64,000 nt of DNA from Crocinitomicaceae bacterium (GCA_028689775.1 JAQVCM010000016.1:18461-82460); one strand, 5' to 3'. Numbered from the stretch's first letter, positions 34,022 to 43,970 are shown. The notes: generated from the sequence alone by a model not told the origin. Numbers and translations: made by a program.

Positions 34022-34901
34022 GTTATAGCCCATACTAAAAAAAGACACAACCATGCCAACGATAGAGATTATATCAATCGATTCAGATAAACTTGACATA
34101 AACCAAGTTGATTTTGAATTTGCTATAATTGAAGAGAATAAACCTATTAGCCATCGTGGATTATTTTATGATTTTCTATTAAAATTCAATGGGTCAATAT
34201 TACATCTTGGTAATCCTGATTTTAAGAATGATAAAAACGGTGGATTTTTCGGTAGTGACTTAATTGATTGGGATTTTGGTCATCTTGATAATTTTAAATT
34301 TACTGATAAATATAAAAAGGAGATTTTTGGACTTTTAAAAACTGCGTTTGATAAATCGCCAACTAAACAAGCGATTCTATTGACAGATAAACAAGCAGAT
34401 GACCCAAGACCACTGTATAAAAGGTTTGATACAGTTTCGGACTTAATAACTCGCCATGATAATAATGGTCTTGATTGGAACACTCTATATTTGATTAATT
34501 TTGACAACATTACTGATTCGCTTTACAGAGAAGTTGATTGGGTTTTATGGAATGATTGGGACCCAATTGGAGTTAATGATTATGGCGGGCCAGATGATGA
34601 ATATCGTGGATATGTTCCAGAGATTTATAAAATGTTACAAGACAATAAATCGGATTCAGAGATTGCAAAACATCTTGATTGGATTGCAACAGATAGAATG
34701 GGATTATTTAGTAAGATGGACGAAAGTTTAAGAATTGCAAAATTATTGATTAGGATAAAAACGAACGATAAAAAAAGTACGGGCTATAACACGCGGTCAT
34801 AAAACATTGGGGTTTAAGTGGTAAGGCAAGCGCATCACTCGCTGGCAAGGTTCTTATCGGTTGATAGGTTCGTAGCCACGAATTCCCCAACGTTTCATAC
34901 C
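34022..34901 (+). mobile_element. candidate integron-type gene cassette
   Basis: GTTATAGCCC begins right after the hemL stop (34022-34031), and its reverse complement GGGCTATAAC lies at 34781-34790, inside the last codons of the enclosed gene. It is followed by an imperfect stem: GGTCATAAAACATTGGGG with downstream GTGG (34795-34821) pairs with CCAC and CCCCAACGTTTCATACC (34876-34901). One gene per unit, GTTATAG/CTATAAC boxes and a long mismatched palindrome after the stop are the attC cassette layout. The far-end GTTRRRY box is not seen, so the right end may be degraded. This is a structural resemblance, not proof. Confidence 0.45.
34053..34802 (+). CDS. uncharacterised cassette-like protein
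   Basis: 249 residues, soluble, acidic, no signal peptide. The N-terminal two thirds has mixed alpha/beta character (FLLKFNGSILHLGNPDF, FDNITDSLYREVDWVLW). The C-terminal part DWDPIGVNDY...DEYRGYVPEIYKMLQ followed by a DSEIAKHLDWIA helix recalls small domains of DUF1871 or immunity-type proteins, which is only a resemblance. The last codons (GYNTRS) are encoded by the inverted box and stem, as in integron cassettes. It stands between hemL and the probable hemL terminator. Confidence 0.6.
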   Translation: MPTIEIISIDSDKLDINQVDFEFAIIEENKPISHRGLFYDFLLKFNGSILHLGNPDFKNDKNGGFFGSDLIDWDFGHLDNFKFTDKYKKEIFGLLKTAFDKSPTKQAILLTDKQADDPRPLYKRFDTVSDLITRHDNNGLDWNTLYLINFDNITDSLYREVDWVLWNDWDPIGVNDYGGPDDEYRGYVPEIYKMLQDNKSDSEIAKHLDWIATDRMGLFSKMDESLRIAKLLIRIKTNDKKSTGYNTRS

Positions 34902-34933
34902 ACCACCGATCTGATTTATATTAAAGAAAATTG

Positions 34934-34976
34934 AAAGGGAGAATTTTAAGTCAATCTTATAGTTCTCCCTTTTTTA
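34934..34976 (+). terminator. rho-independent terminator, probably originally of hemL
   Basis: AAAGGGAGAA pairs with TTCTCCCTTT around a 19-base loop, followed by a T-run. It is bidirectional between convergent genes and lies about 910 bases from the hemL stop, with the cassette-like gene in between. Confidence 0.75.
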
Positions 34977-35004
34977 CGGTCTAAAAAATATCCGTTAATT
35001 CCTT

Positions 35005-36732
35005 TCAAATCGATAATCGAATATCTTTCAAATTCAGCTGCAAGGTTTCCAAATCTCGCCAGGAATTAGTTTCGATGGTATATAAAATATCCAAGGGTTC
35101 TTTGCTGTTGATTAAATCCATTTTATCTACCATGCTAAAACCAATGGCATCGACCGTTACATGTGTTTTCGGTTGACCAACTACCACTTTCAAATGTTCT
35201 TCTTTCAGAATGCGAACATTGGAAATGAAGACATTTTTGGAAGTAAAAATCGGCTTCATATTTCCAGGACCCGTTGGTTCAAATTGATCAATGATTCTTT
35301 TGAACTTAGGCACTTTATTGAGCAACTCGTCTTTCAAGAATAATTCATCAAAATGCAGTTCATAATCCACAATTTGCTGCGGAATCAAATCTTCTTTTTG
35401 AATTAATTTTTGAACTACTTCGTCAAATCGCTCTTTGAATAAAGTGACATTTTCCAAGGGCATACTCATTCCGGCCGCAAATGCATGTCCACCAAATTGT
35501 TCGAGTAAATCGGAACATTGTTCCAAAGCATCATGCATGTTCAATCCGCGAATACTTCTTGCTGAACCCGTTGCAACGCCGTTCGATTCTGTCAGAACAA
35601 TCGTTGGGCGGTAATGTTTCTCAATCAAGCGGGAAGCGACGATTCCAACAACTCCTTTGTGCCAATTTTCATTAAAAACGACGGTTGATATTTTATGTTT
35701 AAAGTTTTTATCTTCCTCAATTTGTTGAAATGCTTCCGCTGTGATCGATTTATCGAGATCTTTTCTTTCGATGTTATCTTCCTCAATGCTCGCTGCGATT
35801 GATTTCAGATCTTCTAGGTCGTTTGAAATCATCATCTCAACAGATTTTCTTCCCGAATGAATTCGTCCAGCGGCGTTGATTCTTGGAGCAATTGTGAAGA
35901 TTACAGAAGTTAAGTTTAAAGGCAAGTTTTTCTTGGCAACCCGCAGGATTTCTTGAATTCCCAAACGAGGTTCGCGGTTTAATAATTGCATTCCGTGATA
36001 ACACAAAATTCGATTTTCACCGGTAACGGGAACAATATCAGCACCAATGCTAATCGCCAATAAATCCAATTGCTGAAACAAGGTTGTTGTGTCCCATTCA
36101 TTCTCAGTACACAAACCTTGCAAGAGTTTAAACCCAACGCCACATCCTGATAATTCTTTGTACGGATATTCACAATCAACGCGTTTTGGATCCAAAACGA
36201 TACAAGCTGGCAATTCTTCTCCTGGTAAGTGGTGATCGCAAACGATGAAATCAATTCCAAGAGAATTGGCAAAGGCGACTTTATCAATCGATTTAATTCC
36301 ACAATCTAAGGCGATAATTAACGTAATGCCTTGCTCACTGGCATACTTAATTCCAAGCTCACTAATACCATATCCTTCCGCATAGCGATCGGGAATGTAA
36401 AATTCTAATTTCTCATACTGTTCAATAAGCACATTCCACATCGTTGCGACTGCTGTAGTTCCGTCCACATCGTAATCACCGAAAATCATAATCTTCTCGC
36501 TATTAGAAATCGCCAAATTGATTCGATCAACCGCTTCTTTCAAATCTTTCATTAAAAAAGGATCATGCAAATCTTCCAATTTTGGACGGAAAAAATACTG
36601 CGCTTCATCGAAAGAATGAATTCCACGTTGCGCTAAAATGGAAGCCAATGCAGGTTCTACTTTGATATCCGAAATGAGTTGATCGATGATTTGTTGATCA
36701 GGTGTGCTTTTGATGAGCCAGCGTTTTTGCAT
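35005..36732 (-). CDS. recJ: single-stranded-DNA-specific exonuclease RecJ
   Basis: 575 residues, normal length. 5'-3' exonuclease of recombination and mismatch repair. DHH-phosphodiesterase motifs are intact: GDYDVDGTTA, ALDCGI, CDHHLPGEELP and GADIVPVTGENR, and the C-terminal DHHA1 domain has GGHAFAAGMS. No clear partner genes next to it. Confidence 0.95.
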   Translation of the reverse strand: MQKRWLIKSTPDQQIIDQLISDIKVEPALASILAQRGIHSFDEAQYFFRPKLEDLHDPFLMKDLKEAVDRINLAISNSEKIMIFGDYDVDGTTAVATMWNVLIEQYEKLEFYIPDRYAEGYGISELGIKYASEQGITLIIALDCGIKSIDKVAFANSLGIDFIVCDHHLPGEELPACIVLDPKRVDCEYPYKELSGCGVGFKLLQGLCTENEWDTTTLFQQLDLLAISIGADIVPVTGENRILCYHGMQLLNREPRLGIQEILRVAKKNLPLNLTSVIFTIAPRINAAGRIHSGRKSVEMMISNDLEDLKSIAASIEEDNIERKDLDKSITAEAFQQIEEDKNFKHKISTVVFNENWHKGVVGIVASRLIEKHYRPTIVLTESNGVATGSARSIRGLNMHDALEQCSDLLEQFGGHAFAAGMSMPLENVTLFKERFDEVVQKLIQKEDLIPQQIVDYELHFDELFLKDELLNKVPKFKRIIDQFEPTGPGNMKPIFTSKNVFISNVRILKEEHLKVVVGQPKTHVTVDAIGFSMVDKMDLINSKEPLDILYTIETNSWRDLETLQLNLKDIRLSI

Positions 36733-36843
36733 GTTTGTTTTATAAATTGTTTTGTCTTCAATTTTTGAATCTCTAAATTAAGATACGGATAAAGTTCGGA
36801 TAATATAACGAGTCAAATTGATTTTATTTCTCATAAATCTAAC

Positions 36844-37653
36844 TTAATCATACATTGAAGCATTTAATTTCAGTGGAATCGTATATCGGAAACCCAGTTG
36901 CATTGAGAAAGAATGCAAGGCGACAGAGCTTATAGGAGCAATCCTCAATTTTTCTATGTAATTTTCTTTTACACTTTTATCATACCTAAAATTCGCATAT
37001 TTATAATTAATAACAGTCAAGTTATAACCAACAGAAAGTTTAAGATCAAAACCGTCCATCAAGCTAAAATCACAACCACCATAAAAATTACCGAAAAATG
37101 GTGTTGATTGATATAATGAGGCTTGGTAGTATAATGTAGGTGGCGTACCATGTCCATAATGGTACGAATCATATTCTTCCATAGCTTGTTTATGGGATGG
37201 CCCGTATGATTGACTTTTAATGTATCTGTTTTTATAATTAGAACAAAATTCGGAGAACAGCTGAGCGCTAACAAAAGGTTTGAATTTACTCCGTTCTAAA
37301 AATCGCATACCGAGACCAATTCCCAGTAGATTAGATTTGCGAACATCCTCTTTACTGATATAATCTATAAAATTTCCACTCTCTAAATATTGATAATTCA
37401 GACCTATTAAGTAGCTATGATTCTTAGCATACAATCTTAAAGCAGAATATGCATTTAGTCCTACATATCCATAATTAGAGTCATGGCGCTTATCTTCATA
37501 ATCACTTTTGTTTATAAACTCCTTGTTTTTAGTGCCATTAAAAACTCCAAAAACAGCGAATGTTCCAGCAATTCCGATTTCAGGTTTGATTTCCACCTGA
37601 GCGAAATTAGAACTAAAAATCAGCAGAAAAATGAGTAAAACCTTTGATTTCAT
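36844..37653 (-). CDS. secreted outer-membrane barrel-like protein
   Basis: 269 residues from the ATG at 37653 (an in-frame start at 37692 only adds MLYISRSFLKLLR before the signal peptide). Signal peptide VLLIFLLIFSSNFAQ. The mature part has alternating strands such as YLIGLNYQYLES, LLGIGLGMRFLER, LKLSVGYNLTVINYKY and a final strand SFSMQLGFRYTIPLK, in keeping with an OmpA- or OprF-like eight-strand barrel. No family name can be given. Stands alone. Confidence 0.6.
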   Translation of the reverse strand: MKSKVLLIFLLIFSSNFAQVEIKPEIGIAGTFAVFGVFNGTKNKEFINKSDYEDKRHDSNYGYVGLNAYSALRLYAKNHSYLIGLNYQYLESGNFIDYISKEDVRKSNLLGIGLGMRFLERSKFKPFVSAQLFSEFCSNYKNRYIKSQSYGPSHKQAMEEYDSYHYGHGTPPTLYYQASLYQSTPFFGNFYGGCDFSLMDGFDLKLSVGYNLTVINYKYANFRYDKSVKENYIEKLRIAPISSVALHSFSMQLGFRYTIPLKLNASMYD

Positions 37654-37813
37654 ACGTAGTAGTTTTAGAAAACTTCTAGAAATATACAACAATAAATTGA
37701 TTTTTCACTGATCACCATCTATAGTCATTTTCATTTAACTGCGTTGCTTGCTTCGCAGGTGTGTCAAACTATTGTTATGGCTTATTTCATAATATTTTAC
37801 CAAGAGAGTTTAA

Positions 37814-38446
37814 TTAATAATCAATGTTATAAGATGCTTGTCCGTTTGGAGGAACAAATAAAACATGAGAATATACATTTTCTTGACCACCACGTATAAC
37901 GATCCATTCCAATCTATAATTTCCAGAAGGGACTTTAGCAAATGTGCCTGCATTATTGTAACAACCAGTAAGTTCAAATGGCTCAAAAACAGACATTCCA
38001 CTGTATGAGATGTACTCTCGTTTGAAAACTAAAGTGTCGGTAGGACCTTGGCAATTTATGTTGTGAATACTCGTCAATATTTCCCCATAAGGCACCGCAT
38101 GAAAATCAACCAACATTTTCTTCTTTTTTAAAGCGTAGTGATTCCCACCAGCGTATTTTCCATTTTCATACCAACCAATCGGATGATACTTTCCGAATGT
38201 ATTGATCTGTAGATATACGGCTTTCATACTTTTGATACTCAGCGAATAACTCCCATCAGAGCCTGTGAAAGTGCTTGTAATGGTTTTCTCACCAGCAGGA
38301 AGCCCTCCGCTGCTTTTAACAATACTGAGTTTTACGCCTTCGATTCCTTCTCCAGTAATTGGATTTACAACTCTTCCCTGTACGCTTACTTTCCCACAGG
38401 AAACGGCTAAAAATAGGATCAGTGAAAATAAACTTAAATTTCTCAT
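37814..38446 (-). CDS. lipoprotein with carboxypeptidase-regulatory-like domain
   Basis: 210 residues. Lipobox LAVSC, lipidated Cys17. Residues about 20-90 form a beta-sandwich unit (VQGRVVNPITGEGIEGVKLSI, GSDGSYSLSIKS) of the carboxypeptidase D regulatory or Ig type, common at the start of TonB-linked and surface proteins in this phylum. The rest is beta-rich and has no recognised motif. Likely envelope-anchored. Confidence 0.65.
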   Translation of the reverse strand: MRNLSLFSLILFLAVSCGKVSVQGRVVNPITGEGIEGVKLSIVKSSGGLPAGEKTITSTFTGSDGSYSLSIKSMKAVYLQINTFGKYHPIGWYENGKYAGGNHYALKKKKMLVDFHAVPYGEILTSIHNINCQGPTDTLVFKREYISYSGMSVFEPFELTGCYNNAGTFAKVPSGNYRLEWIVIRGGQENVYSHVLFVPPNGQASYNIDY

Positions 38447-38619
38447 AACTTTATGAAGAGCTTTTGATTACAAATATATTTCTGATCAGTAATAAGTTTT
38501 ATTAGTTTTCGTGGAAGATAGTACTTTTTTCTAAGTGTTAACAATTATTAGACAAATTAGTTCAGAACAAAATTATAGTTTTGGGAAAGTAAAAATTGGA
38601 TTATGAAGTATTTAAAATC

Positions 38620-38650
38620 AAAAAAGCCTGCCTCAAACTGAGACAGGCTT
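38620..38650 (-). terminator. terminator of the PpiD-like gene
   Basis: Read on the minus strand, AAGCCTGTCTCA pairs with TGAGGCAGGCTT (one wobble) around a three-base loop, followed by TTTTTTGATTTT. It is 22 bases past the stop of the gene at 38672. Confidence 0.85.
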
Positions 38651-38671
38651 CATTATTTTATGAACGAATGC

Positions 38672-40867
38672 TTAATCAACCGTTAAACCCAATGAATTGA
38701 ATTTACGGTTATCTATTACATTTGATTTTTCGTACATCGCTTGGCGAATTGCATTTTGAACGTTTCCACGAAGTGCAGATAACATTTGTTGTTTCTCAAC
38801 ATTGTAATTGTCAGCAACAGGAGCTTTAGCTGTTTTGTTCAAACGAACTAAGTAAACACCTTGCTCACCTACTAAAGGAAGTGTCATTTGACCATCTTTC
38901 AATCCTGAGAACAATGCACCAACAACCGCTGGCTCGTATCCTGAACCTGGGAACTGTGGATTTGCAAATGTAATTTCAGCATCAGCAGCAGTTGTATTTG
39001 CTTTTTGAGCAGCAGCTTCAATTGTTTTGCTACCCAACAACATTTTTGTCAAACGTTCTGCTTTCAATTCTTTCATCACTTCTGCTTTCATTCTATCAGA
39101 AACGTTGTCAAAGTCTGGTGTTCCTTTCTTCGAAATAGACTCAATAATCGCAATGATGTATTTGTCACCATCTTTGATTGGAGAAGAACAAAGCATTCCT
39201 ACTTCTGCGCCGCGATCGTAAGCCAATTTCAATATTTTATCTTTCGCCATTGGCGTTTGAAAAGCACTTACTTTTGGAGATTCGCTCATGATTAAAATTG
39301 GCTGCGTCACGAAATAGTTTTTCTTACGAGCTAATTCTTCAAATTTCTCCAATTTCGCTTTGTTACCTTTCACTTTAGAAATACTAGACTCCATCATTTC
39401 CAACATGTCGTAAGACTCATTTTGAGCATCATCCAACGTTGTTTGACTAGGAACTAATGTTTTTTGAACCAAGGCTAAAACTGGAAAGTTAACCACCTTT
39501 TTGTCCATTACTTCAATGATGTGAATACCAAAGTTTGTTTTCACACTTCCAATTGTTCCAACTGGTTTGTCAACAATGAATTTAGAAAATTCAGGAACCA
39601 TTTCGTAGTCCAAGAAATCTTCATAAACTCCACCTTTGTCTTTAGACCCTGGATCTTCTGTGAACAACGTCACGTATTCTTCGAAATTATTTTTATTCAA
39701 AGTCACCAAAATACTATCAGCTTTTCTTTGAGCTTTTACAAAGGATGCCGTGTCACCTTCTTGTGCACTGATCAAAATATGTCGTGCTTTCAAAGAATAT
39801 TTATTGAAGTCTAACACTTTCGCCAAACGCATAACGCCTTGGTCAGCATAAGGTCCTACAATGTCACCAATCGCAGCTCTTTTGAAAACTGAATCCATGG
39901 AAGCAGGATAGGTCATACCTTGTCTTGCTTTTGGATCACCTTCTGGTCTGAAAGTAGCATCGTGTGTACTAGAGAACGCTTTTAAATCACTGTTCGCTAA
40001 AACAAAAAGACTGTCATTTTTAGTGGTCTGAAATTGAGTTTTAATTTTCTCTAAATCCGTATCAAACTTTTGAATGTCTTCTTTAGAAGGAGCAATTGCA
40101 ATTTCAAAATACTTAACCGTACGAGCAGCTTTTCCTTCCCATTTCTTTTCGTTTTTATGAGCTTCGTAATATTTCTTTACAGCATCATCTGAAACTTTGA
40201 TGTCCTCATCTGGAATTTCGCTATATCTTTTCACGATATAAGAAACACTTTTGATTTCTTTTTGAGCATTATACTCATCTTGCGCTTCTAAGTCTGTCAC
40301 GTAAACACCTTGAGCAATCAATTGGAAATATTTATCCGTTTTACGTTGTTTACGCAAATCACGTTTATTTTGTTCCCATTGTGCAACTTCATTTGGATCA
40401 CTTGACTCCTCCATTTGTTTGATTCTTTGTTCCAACAAACGCGCGTTAAACTTACCAGTTGAATCACTGAATGATTGCGCCAAGTCTGGCATCACAGTGA
40501 AACCATCCGTTCCGTACAAATATGCATCTGCTTCACGTTGACTTACGTCAATTCCTAAAGCTTCATATTCTTTGTCGAACATCATGTCTTCAACCAATGA
40601 ACCCCAAGCTTTATCTTGGGAGTTTTCTTGGTCTTGCGCCGTGTAAGGTCGTTGTTGTTGGTTGGCTTGTTGCTCATCCATCATTCCAACTTCCATCATT
40701 CGTTGATTGTAAAGTTCTGGATTTACTTTCTCGCCATCAACTGAACCTGGACCGAAATCAGGTGTACTGCCTTTTGTTAATTCTGGAAGGATGAATGCAA
40801 TAAGTGCAATCCCTACTACTACGATCAACAACCAAGATTTTTCTCGAATTTTTCCGATTAGAGCCAT
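38672..40867 (-). CDS. SurA/PpiD-like peptidylprolyl isomerase
   Basis: 731 residues. N-terminal membrane anchor (WLLIVVVGIALIAFIL, about 12-28), then a SurA_N-type chaperone region with many charged helices (TDLEAQDEYNAQKEI). A parvulin domain follows near the centre (LKARHILISAQEGD, DPGSKDKGGVYEDFLDYEMVPEFSKFI, FGIHIIEVMDKK), and a second, degenerate PPIase-like part at the end. The anchor and order fit PpiD, which assists folding of exported outer-membrane proteins at the periplasmic side. Relevant to the many secreted proteins in this window. Gene stands alone with its own terminator. Confidence 0.85.
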   Translation of the reverse strand: MALIGKIREKSWLLIVVVGIALIAFILPELTKGSTPDFGPGSVDGEKVNPELYNQRMMEVGMMDEQQANQQQRPYTAQDQENSQDKAWGSLVEDMMFDKEYEALGIDVSQREADAYLYGTDGFTVMPDLAQSFSDSTGKFNARLLEQRIKQMEESSDPNEVAQWEQNKRDLRKQRKTDKYFQLIAQGVYVTDLEAQDEYNAQKEIKSVSYIVKRYSEIPDEDIKVSDDAVKKYYEAHKNEKKWEGKAARTVKYFEIAIAPSKEDIQKFDTDLEKIKTQFQTTKNDSLFVLANSDLKAFSSTHDATFRPEGDPKARQGMTYPASMDSVFKRAAIGDIVGPYADQGVMRLAKVLDFNKYSLKARHILISAQEGDTASFVKAQRKADSILVTLNKNNFEEYVTLFTEDPGSKDKGGVYEDFLDYEMVPEFSKFIVDKPVGTIGSVKTNFGIHIIEVMDKKVVNFPVLALVQKTLVPSQTTLDDAQNESYDMLEMMESSISKVKGNKAKLEKFEELARKKNYFVTQPILIMSESPKVSAFQTPMAKDKILKLAYDRGAEVGMLCSSPIKDGDKYIIAIIESISKKGTPDFDNVSDRMKAEVMKELKAERLTKMLLGSKTIEAAAQKANTTAADAEITFANPQFPGSGYEPAVVGALFSGLKDGQMTLPLVGEQGVYLVRLNKTAKAPVADNYNVEKQQMLSALRGNVQNAIRQAMYEKSNVIDNRKFNSLGLTVD

Positions 40868-41019
40868 TATACTATATTATTTAAGGGTGCGAATATAATC
40901 AGATGAATTAACTAATGAAAGCATATTGTCGTAAATATTTTTTAACATCGAATTAAATTTATTTTCTAAGCTGATTTTTAAGGTGTTTTCTTTGTGTTTT
41001 AGATTTAAAAGGCAAGAAA

Positions 41020-43827
41020 TCACTCTCTTTCCAAGCCATAAGATTTCCCTTTTTCTTTTGCTGGAAGTCCATTCTCCAACCAGGTTGGCGCAGGAACATC
41101 TTTCAAGTAAAAATCAAAAAATTGACGCATTCTGATACTCAAATCAATTCGATTGGCATTTTTCATCAAATTGTGATCGTCGCCGTTGTAATTCAACATC
41201 CAAACTGGTTTATTCAAACGTTTCAAACCTGTGAAAAGCTCAATTCCTTGATACCACGGCACCGCACCATCTGCATCGTTGTGCATAATCAATAAAGGCG
41301 TATTTACTTTTGGCAAGTGAAATAATGGAGAATTTTCTACGTATAATTCTGGTGCTTCCCAAATGGTTTTACCAATTCTACTTTGCGTTCTTTCATACTG
41401 AAACTGCCTATTCAGTCCTGTTCCCCAACGAATTCCGCCATAGGCTGAAAACATGTTGGCAACCGGCGCTCCAGCCATCGCTGCATGAAAACGATTGGTC
41501 ATCGTGATCAATTGTGCTGTTTGATAGCCACCCCAACTTTGACCTTGCAATCCCATCTTCGTGGAATCAACCGCTGGATAATTTTTCAAGACATAATCTG
41601 TTGCGCTCATGATGCAATTGTATGCACCGCGAGCTGGAAAACCTGGTTCGTAGCGAATGTCTGGAATCAAAACAAAATAACCTGCCGAAGCATATTCTGT
41701 TGCAAAAATGATGGACGCAGTTGGTTTTGGTGCATAATGATTGTGTAAATCGTCGCTATACATTTCATAGAAATACACCAACAAAGGATATTTCTTCGTC
41801 GAATCGTAATTCTCTGGTTTGTATAACAATCCTTCCAAAGGAGTTTTGTCATACGCTTTCCATTTAATCAACTCAACCGTTGCCCAATTGTATTCACTTT
41901 GCTGCGGATTGGTCCAGGAAATTTGTTTTATCGCTTCATTGGAAATCCATTTTCCAACTTGAACATCGGGGTAATCTTGAATTGAACTGGCTTGGAAAAT
42001 GTAAGTTTCTGCATTTTTCGCTTTTTTCAAACCCATCACTTTGTGATTGGTATGAAGTTTTTGATCAAAAGTCCAGTTATTATCTGTAAATCTTAAAACG
42101 GACATCGATTTATCACTTTCATAAAACCCAACTAAATAGCTGTTTTCAGAAGATACATAAATACTATCTCGATCCCAATCTCTCAAGGTGTATCTGATTT
42201 TTTGAGCTTCACCTTTCGTTATGTTTTTGATATTTTGAGAAGGTAAATCAAAACGATATACATCGTATTTCGACTGAATCAACAGGCTATTCTCACCTTT
42301 CTCCCAACCAATAACACCAAGTGGACTCGCCTCTATCGGCATTCCGTTGATGTCTTCGAACCAATCTGTTTTCACGGAACAGGTAATACAAACCTCTTTA
42401 TTTGTTGCGAAATCCAATACATATTGCTGCTTGTCTTTCTCTTTGAAATAGGTCATGTAATTTCCCGATGGAGATAAATCAGCACCGAAAATTTGGGCTT
42501 TAAGCACTTGAGTTTTGTTTCCGGTGGCTACATTTATTTTGTAAATATCCATTCGGTATGGGTATTCCCAGTTATAGGTGTTTTGATATGGAGACACAGA
42601 ATAACCCAAAAGATATGCAGGATTTCCTCGTTTTGGAAGACTTATCCTTAAATCCTCTTCACCAAGAATTAAAAATGACTTTTTAGCAAGTTCGTAAACC
42701 GCTAAATTTGATTTCTTTAAATCTCGTTTCAGTTCTACGAGTTGTTGTGGTTGCAAACGAGCATCTTTCCAGTGCCACACATCAAGAACTGCTTTTTCAG
42801 AAGCCAATAAAGTGTCTTTTGGTTCTGTTACTGCTTTCTCGGCAACACCGAAATACAATTTCTCGCCATTTTCAGAAAATTGAGGTTTAAAATCAGAACT
42901 TACGCGATCTGTTTCTGGTAAATTAACGTGTAGTGTGTCGATCAGTTTGTTAATCACTTCCTGCTCTAAATTTACATGAAACAATTGGTAGTTCTTTGCT
43001 TTAGATGTATCAACAGATGCAGTGAAAGCCAATTCATTTCCTTTTGAATTAAAAGACAATCCGCCTACGTTTGAAAAAACAGGCTGTATGTCCATCGATT
43101 TCTGAGCAATAAAATTAAAAGCATGCATCGAGATACTGTCTGCTTTTTTCACTTTCTGATGCGTCGTATAGGCAAAATAAATGCCTTTTTCAGATGTGTA
43201 AATGTCTTTCACATTTTTAATTGGTTTAGAGATAGCTTCGCCATCAACAACATACATCAATCCGCCATCTGACTCCACTTTAACAGGTTCTTCTTTGTTT
43301 TTCTTTTTACAAAAAATCTTCTTTTTCTTCTTTGCTTTTTTCTTTTTAGAAGTTGACGGAGCCTTTTCTTTCAACTCATTGGAATTCTTCAAGAAAACAA
43401 TCTGATCACTTTCTGAAAGTAAATAGTATGCTTTTATATCAGCATGTTTTTGAAGTTTTTGACTCGCAAGATGATAAACTCCCAATGAATCTTTTGGCCA
43501 TTTTTCCTTTTTAACCTTATTCAATTCGCACGTTCTCAAGGTGTCAAATCCAGGAGTGATTTTAAAAACGAAGTACGAATTATGGTCTGTAAACTTCGGA
43601 TCAACCGCTCTAAAAAATGAGTCGACTTTATTCGTTTCAACATTTACTAAATAGGTATATCCGTCTCCACGATGTGGCTTGATGGTATAACTAACATATT
43701 TACCATCGTTGGAAATCTGTGTGTCACCAACGCGTTTCCAATCATTGTATGCGGTGTGATCAATTACTTTCTTTTGAGAAAACGCTGTTCCTGCAAGACA
43801 AATAAATAAAAGAATAAGGTATTTCAT
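41020..43827 (-). CDS. secreted S9-family (prolyl oligopeptidase type) peptidase
   Basis: 935 residues. Signal peptide (LILLFICLAGTAFSQ); N-terminal beta-propeller-like part; C-terminal alpha/beta hydrolase with nucleophile Ser764 in GLQGQSWGGYQ, Asp in MHNDADGAVPW and His in NYNGDDHNLM. It probably degrades oligopeptides in the periplasm or at the cell surface. Odd feature: around residue 150-175 there is a nearly pure lysine run (SKKKKAKKKKKIFCKKKNK) in the propeller, unusual for this family and perhaps a strand insertion. No C-terminal sorting tail. Confidence 0.85.
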   Translation of the reverse strand: MKYLILLFICLAGTAFSQKKVIDHTAYNDWKRVGDTQISNDGKYVSYTIKPHRGDGYTYLVNVETNKVDSFFRAVDPKFTDHNSYFVFKITPGFDTLRTCELNKVKKEKWPKDSLGVYHLASQKLQKHADIKAYYLLSESDQIVFLKNSNELKEKAPSTSKKKKAKKKKKIFCKKKNKEEPVKVESDGGLMYVVDGEAISKPIKNVKDIYTSEKGIYFAYTTHQKVKKADSISMHAFNFIAQKSMDIQPVFSNVGGLSFNSKGNELAFTASVDTSKAKNYQLFHVNLEQEVINKLIDTLHVNLPETDRVSSDFKPQFSENGEKLYFGVAEKAVTEPKDTLLASEKAVLDVWHWKDARLQPQQLVELKRDLKKSNLAVYELAKKSFLILGEEDLRISLPKRGNPAYLLGYSVSPYQNTYNWEYPYRMDIYKINVATGNKTQVLKAQIFGADLSPSGNYMTYFKEKDKQQYVLDFATNKEVCITCSVKTDWFEDINGMPIEASPLGVIGWEKGENSLLIQSKYDVYRFDLPSQNIKNITKGEAQKIRYTLRDWDRDSIYVSSENSYLVGFYESDKSMSVLRFTDNNWTFDQKLHTNHKVMGLKKAKNAETYIFQASSIQDYPDVQVGKWISNEAIKQISWTNPQQSEYNWATVELIKWKAYDKTPLEGLLYKPENYDSTKKYPLLVYFYEMYSDDLHNHYAPKPTASIIFATEYASAGYFVLIPDIRYEPGFPARGAYNCIMSATDYVLKNYPAVDSTKMGLQGQSWGGYQTAQLITMTNRFHAAMAGAPVANMFSAYGGIRWGTGLNRQFQYERTQSRIGKTIWEAPELYVENSPLFHLPKVNTPLLIMHNDADGAVPWYQGIELFTGLKRLNKPVWMLNYNGDDHNLMKNANRIDLSIRMRQFFDFYLKDVPAPTWLENGLPAKEKGKSYGLERE

Positions 43828-43855
43828 ATCTTGATAATTTGATTTTCAAAAGGTC

Positions 43856-43913
43856 ATTTGCCATCGCCATTATCGGGATGCTCGTTGGTGTCAGAACGCT
43901 TATGATGGCAAAT
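43856..43913. repeat. 10-bp perfect inverted repeat in an intergenic hairpin
   Basis: ATTTGCCATC (43856-43865) and GATGGCAAAT (43904-43913) flank a GC-richer 38-base interior. It lies between queA's terminator and the S9 peptidase start, in the likely leader of the peptidase. REP-like element or regulatory hairpin; no sequence relative was seen elsewhere in the window. Confidence 0.4.
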
Positions 43914-43929
43914 TTTATGTTCAATTTTA

Positions 43930-43970
43930 AAAAAGAAATCCCTCACCAAAAAACATGGAAAGGGATTTAA
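43930..43970 (-). terminator. terminator of queA
   Basis: On the minus strand AAATCCCT pairs with AGGGATTT around a 17-base loop and is followed by CTTTTTT. It lies 25 bases after the queA stop. Confidence 0.75.
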
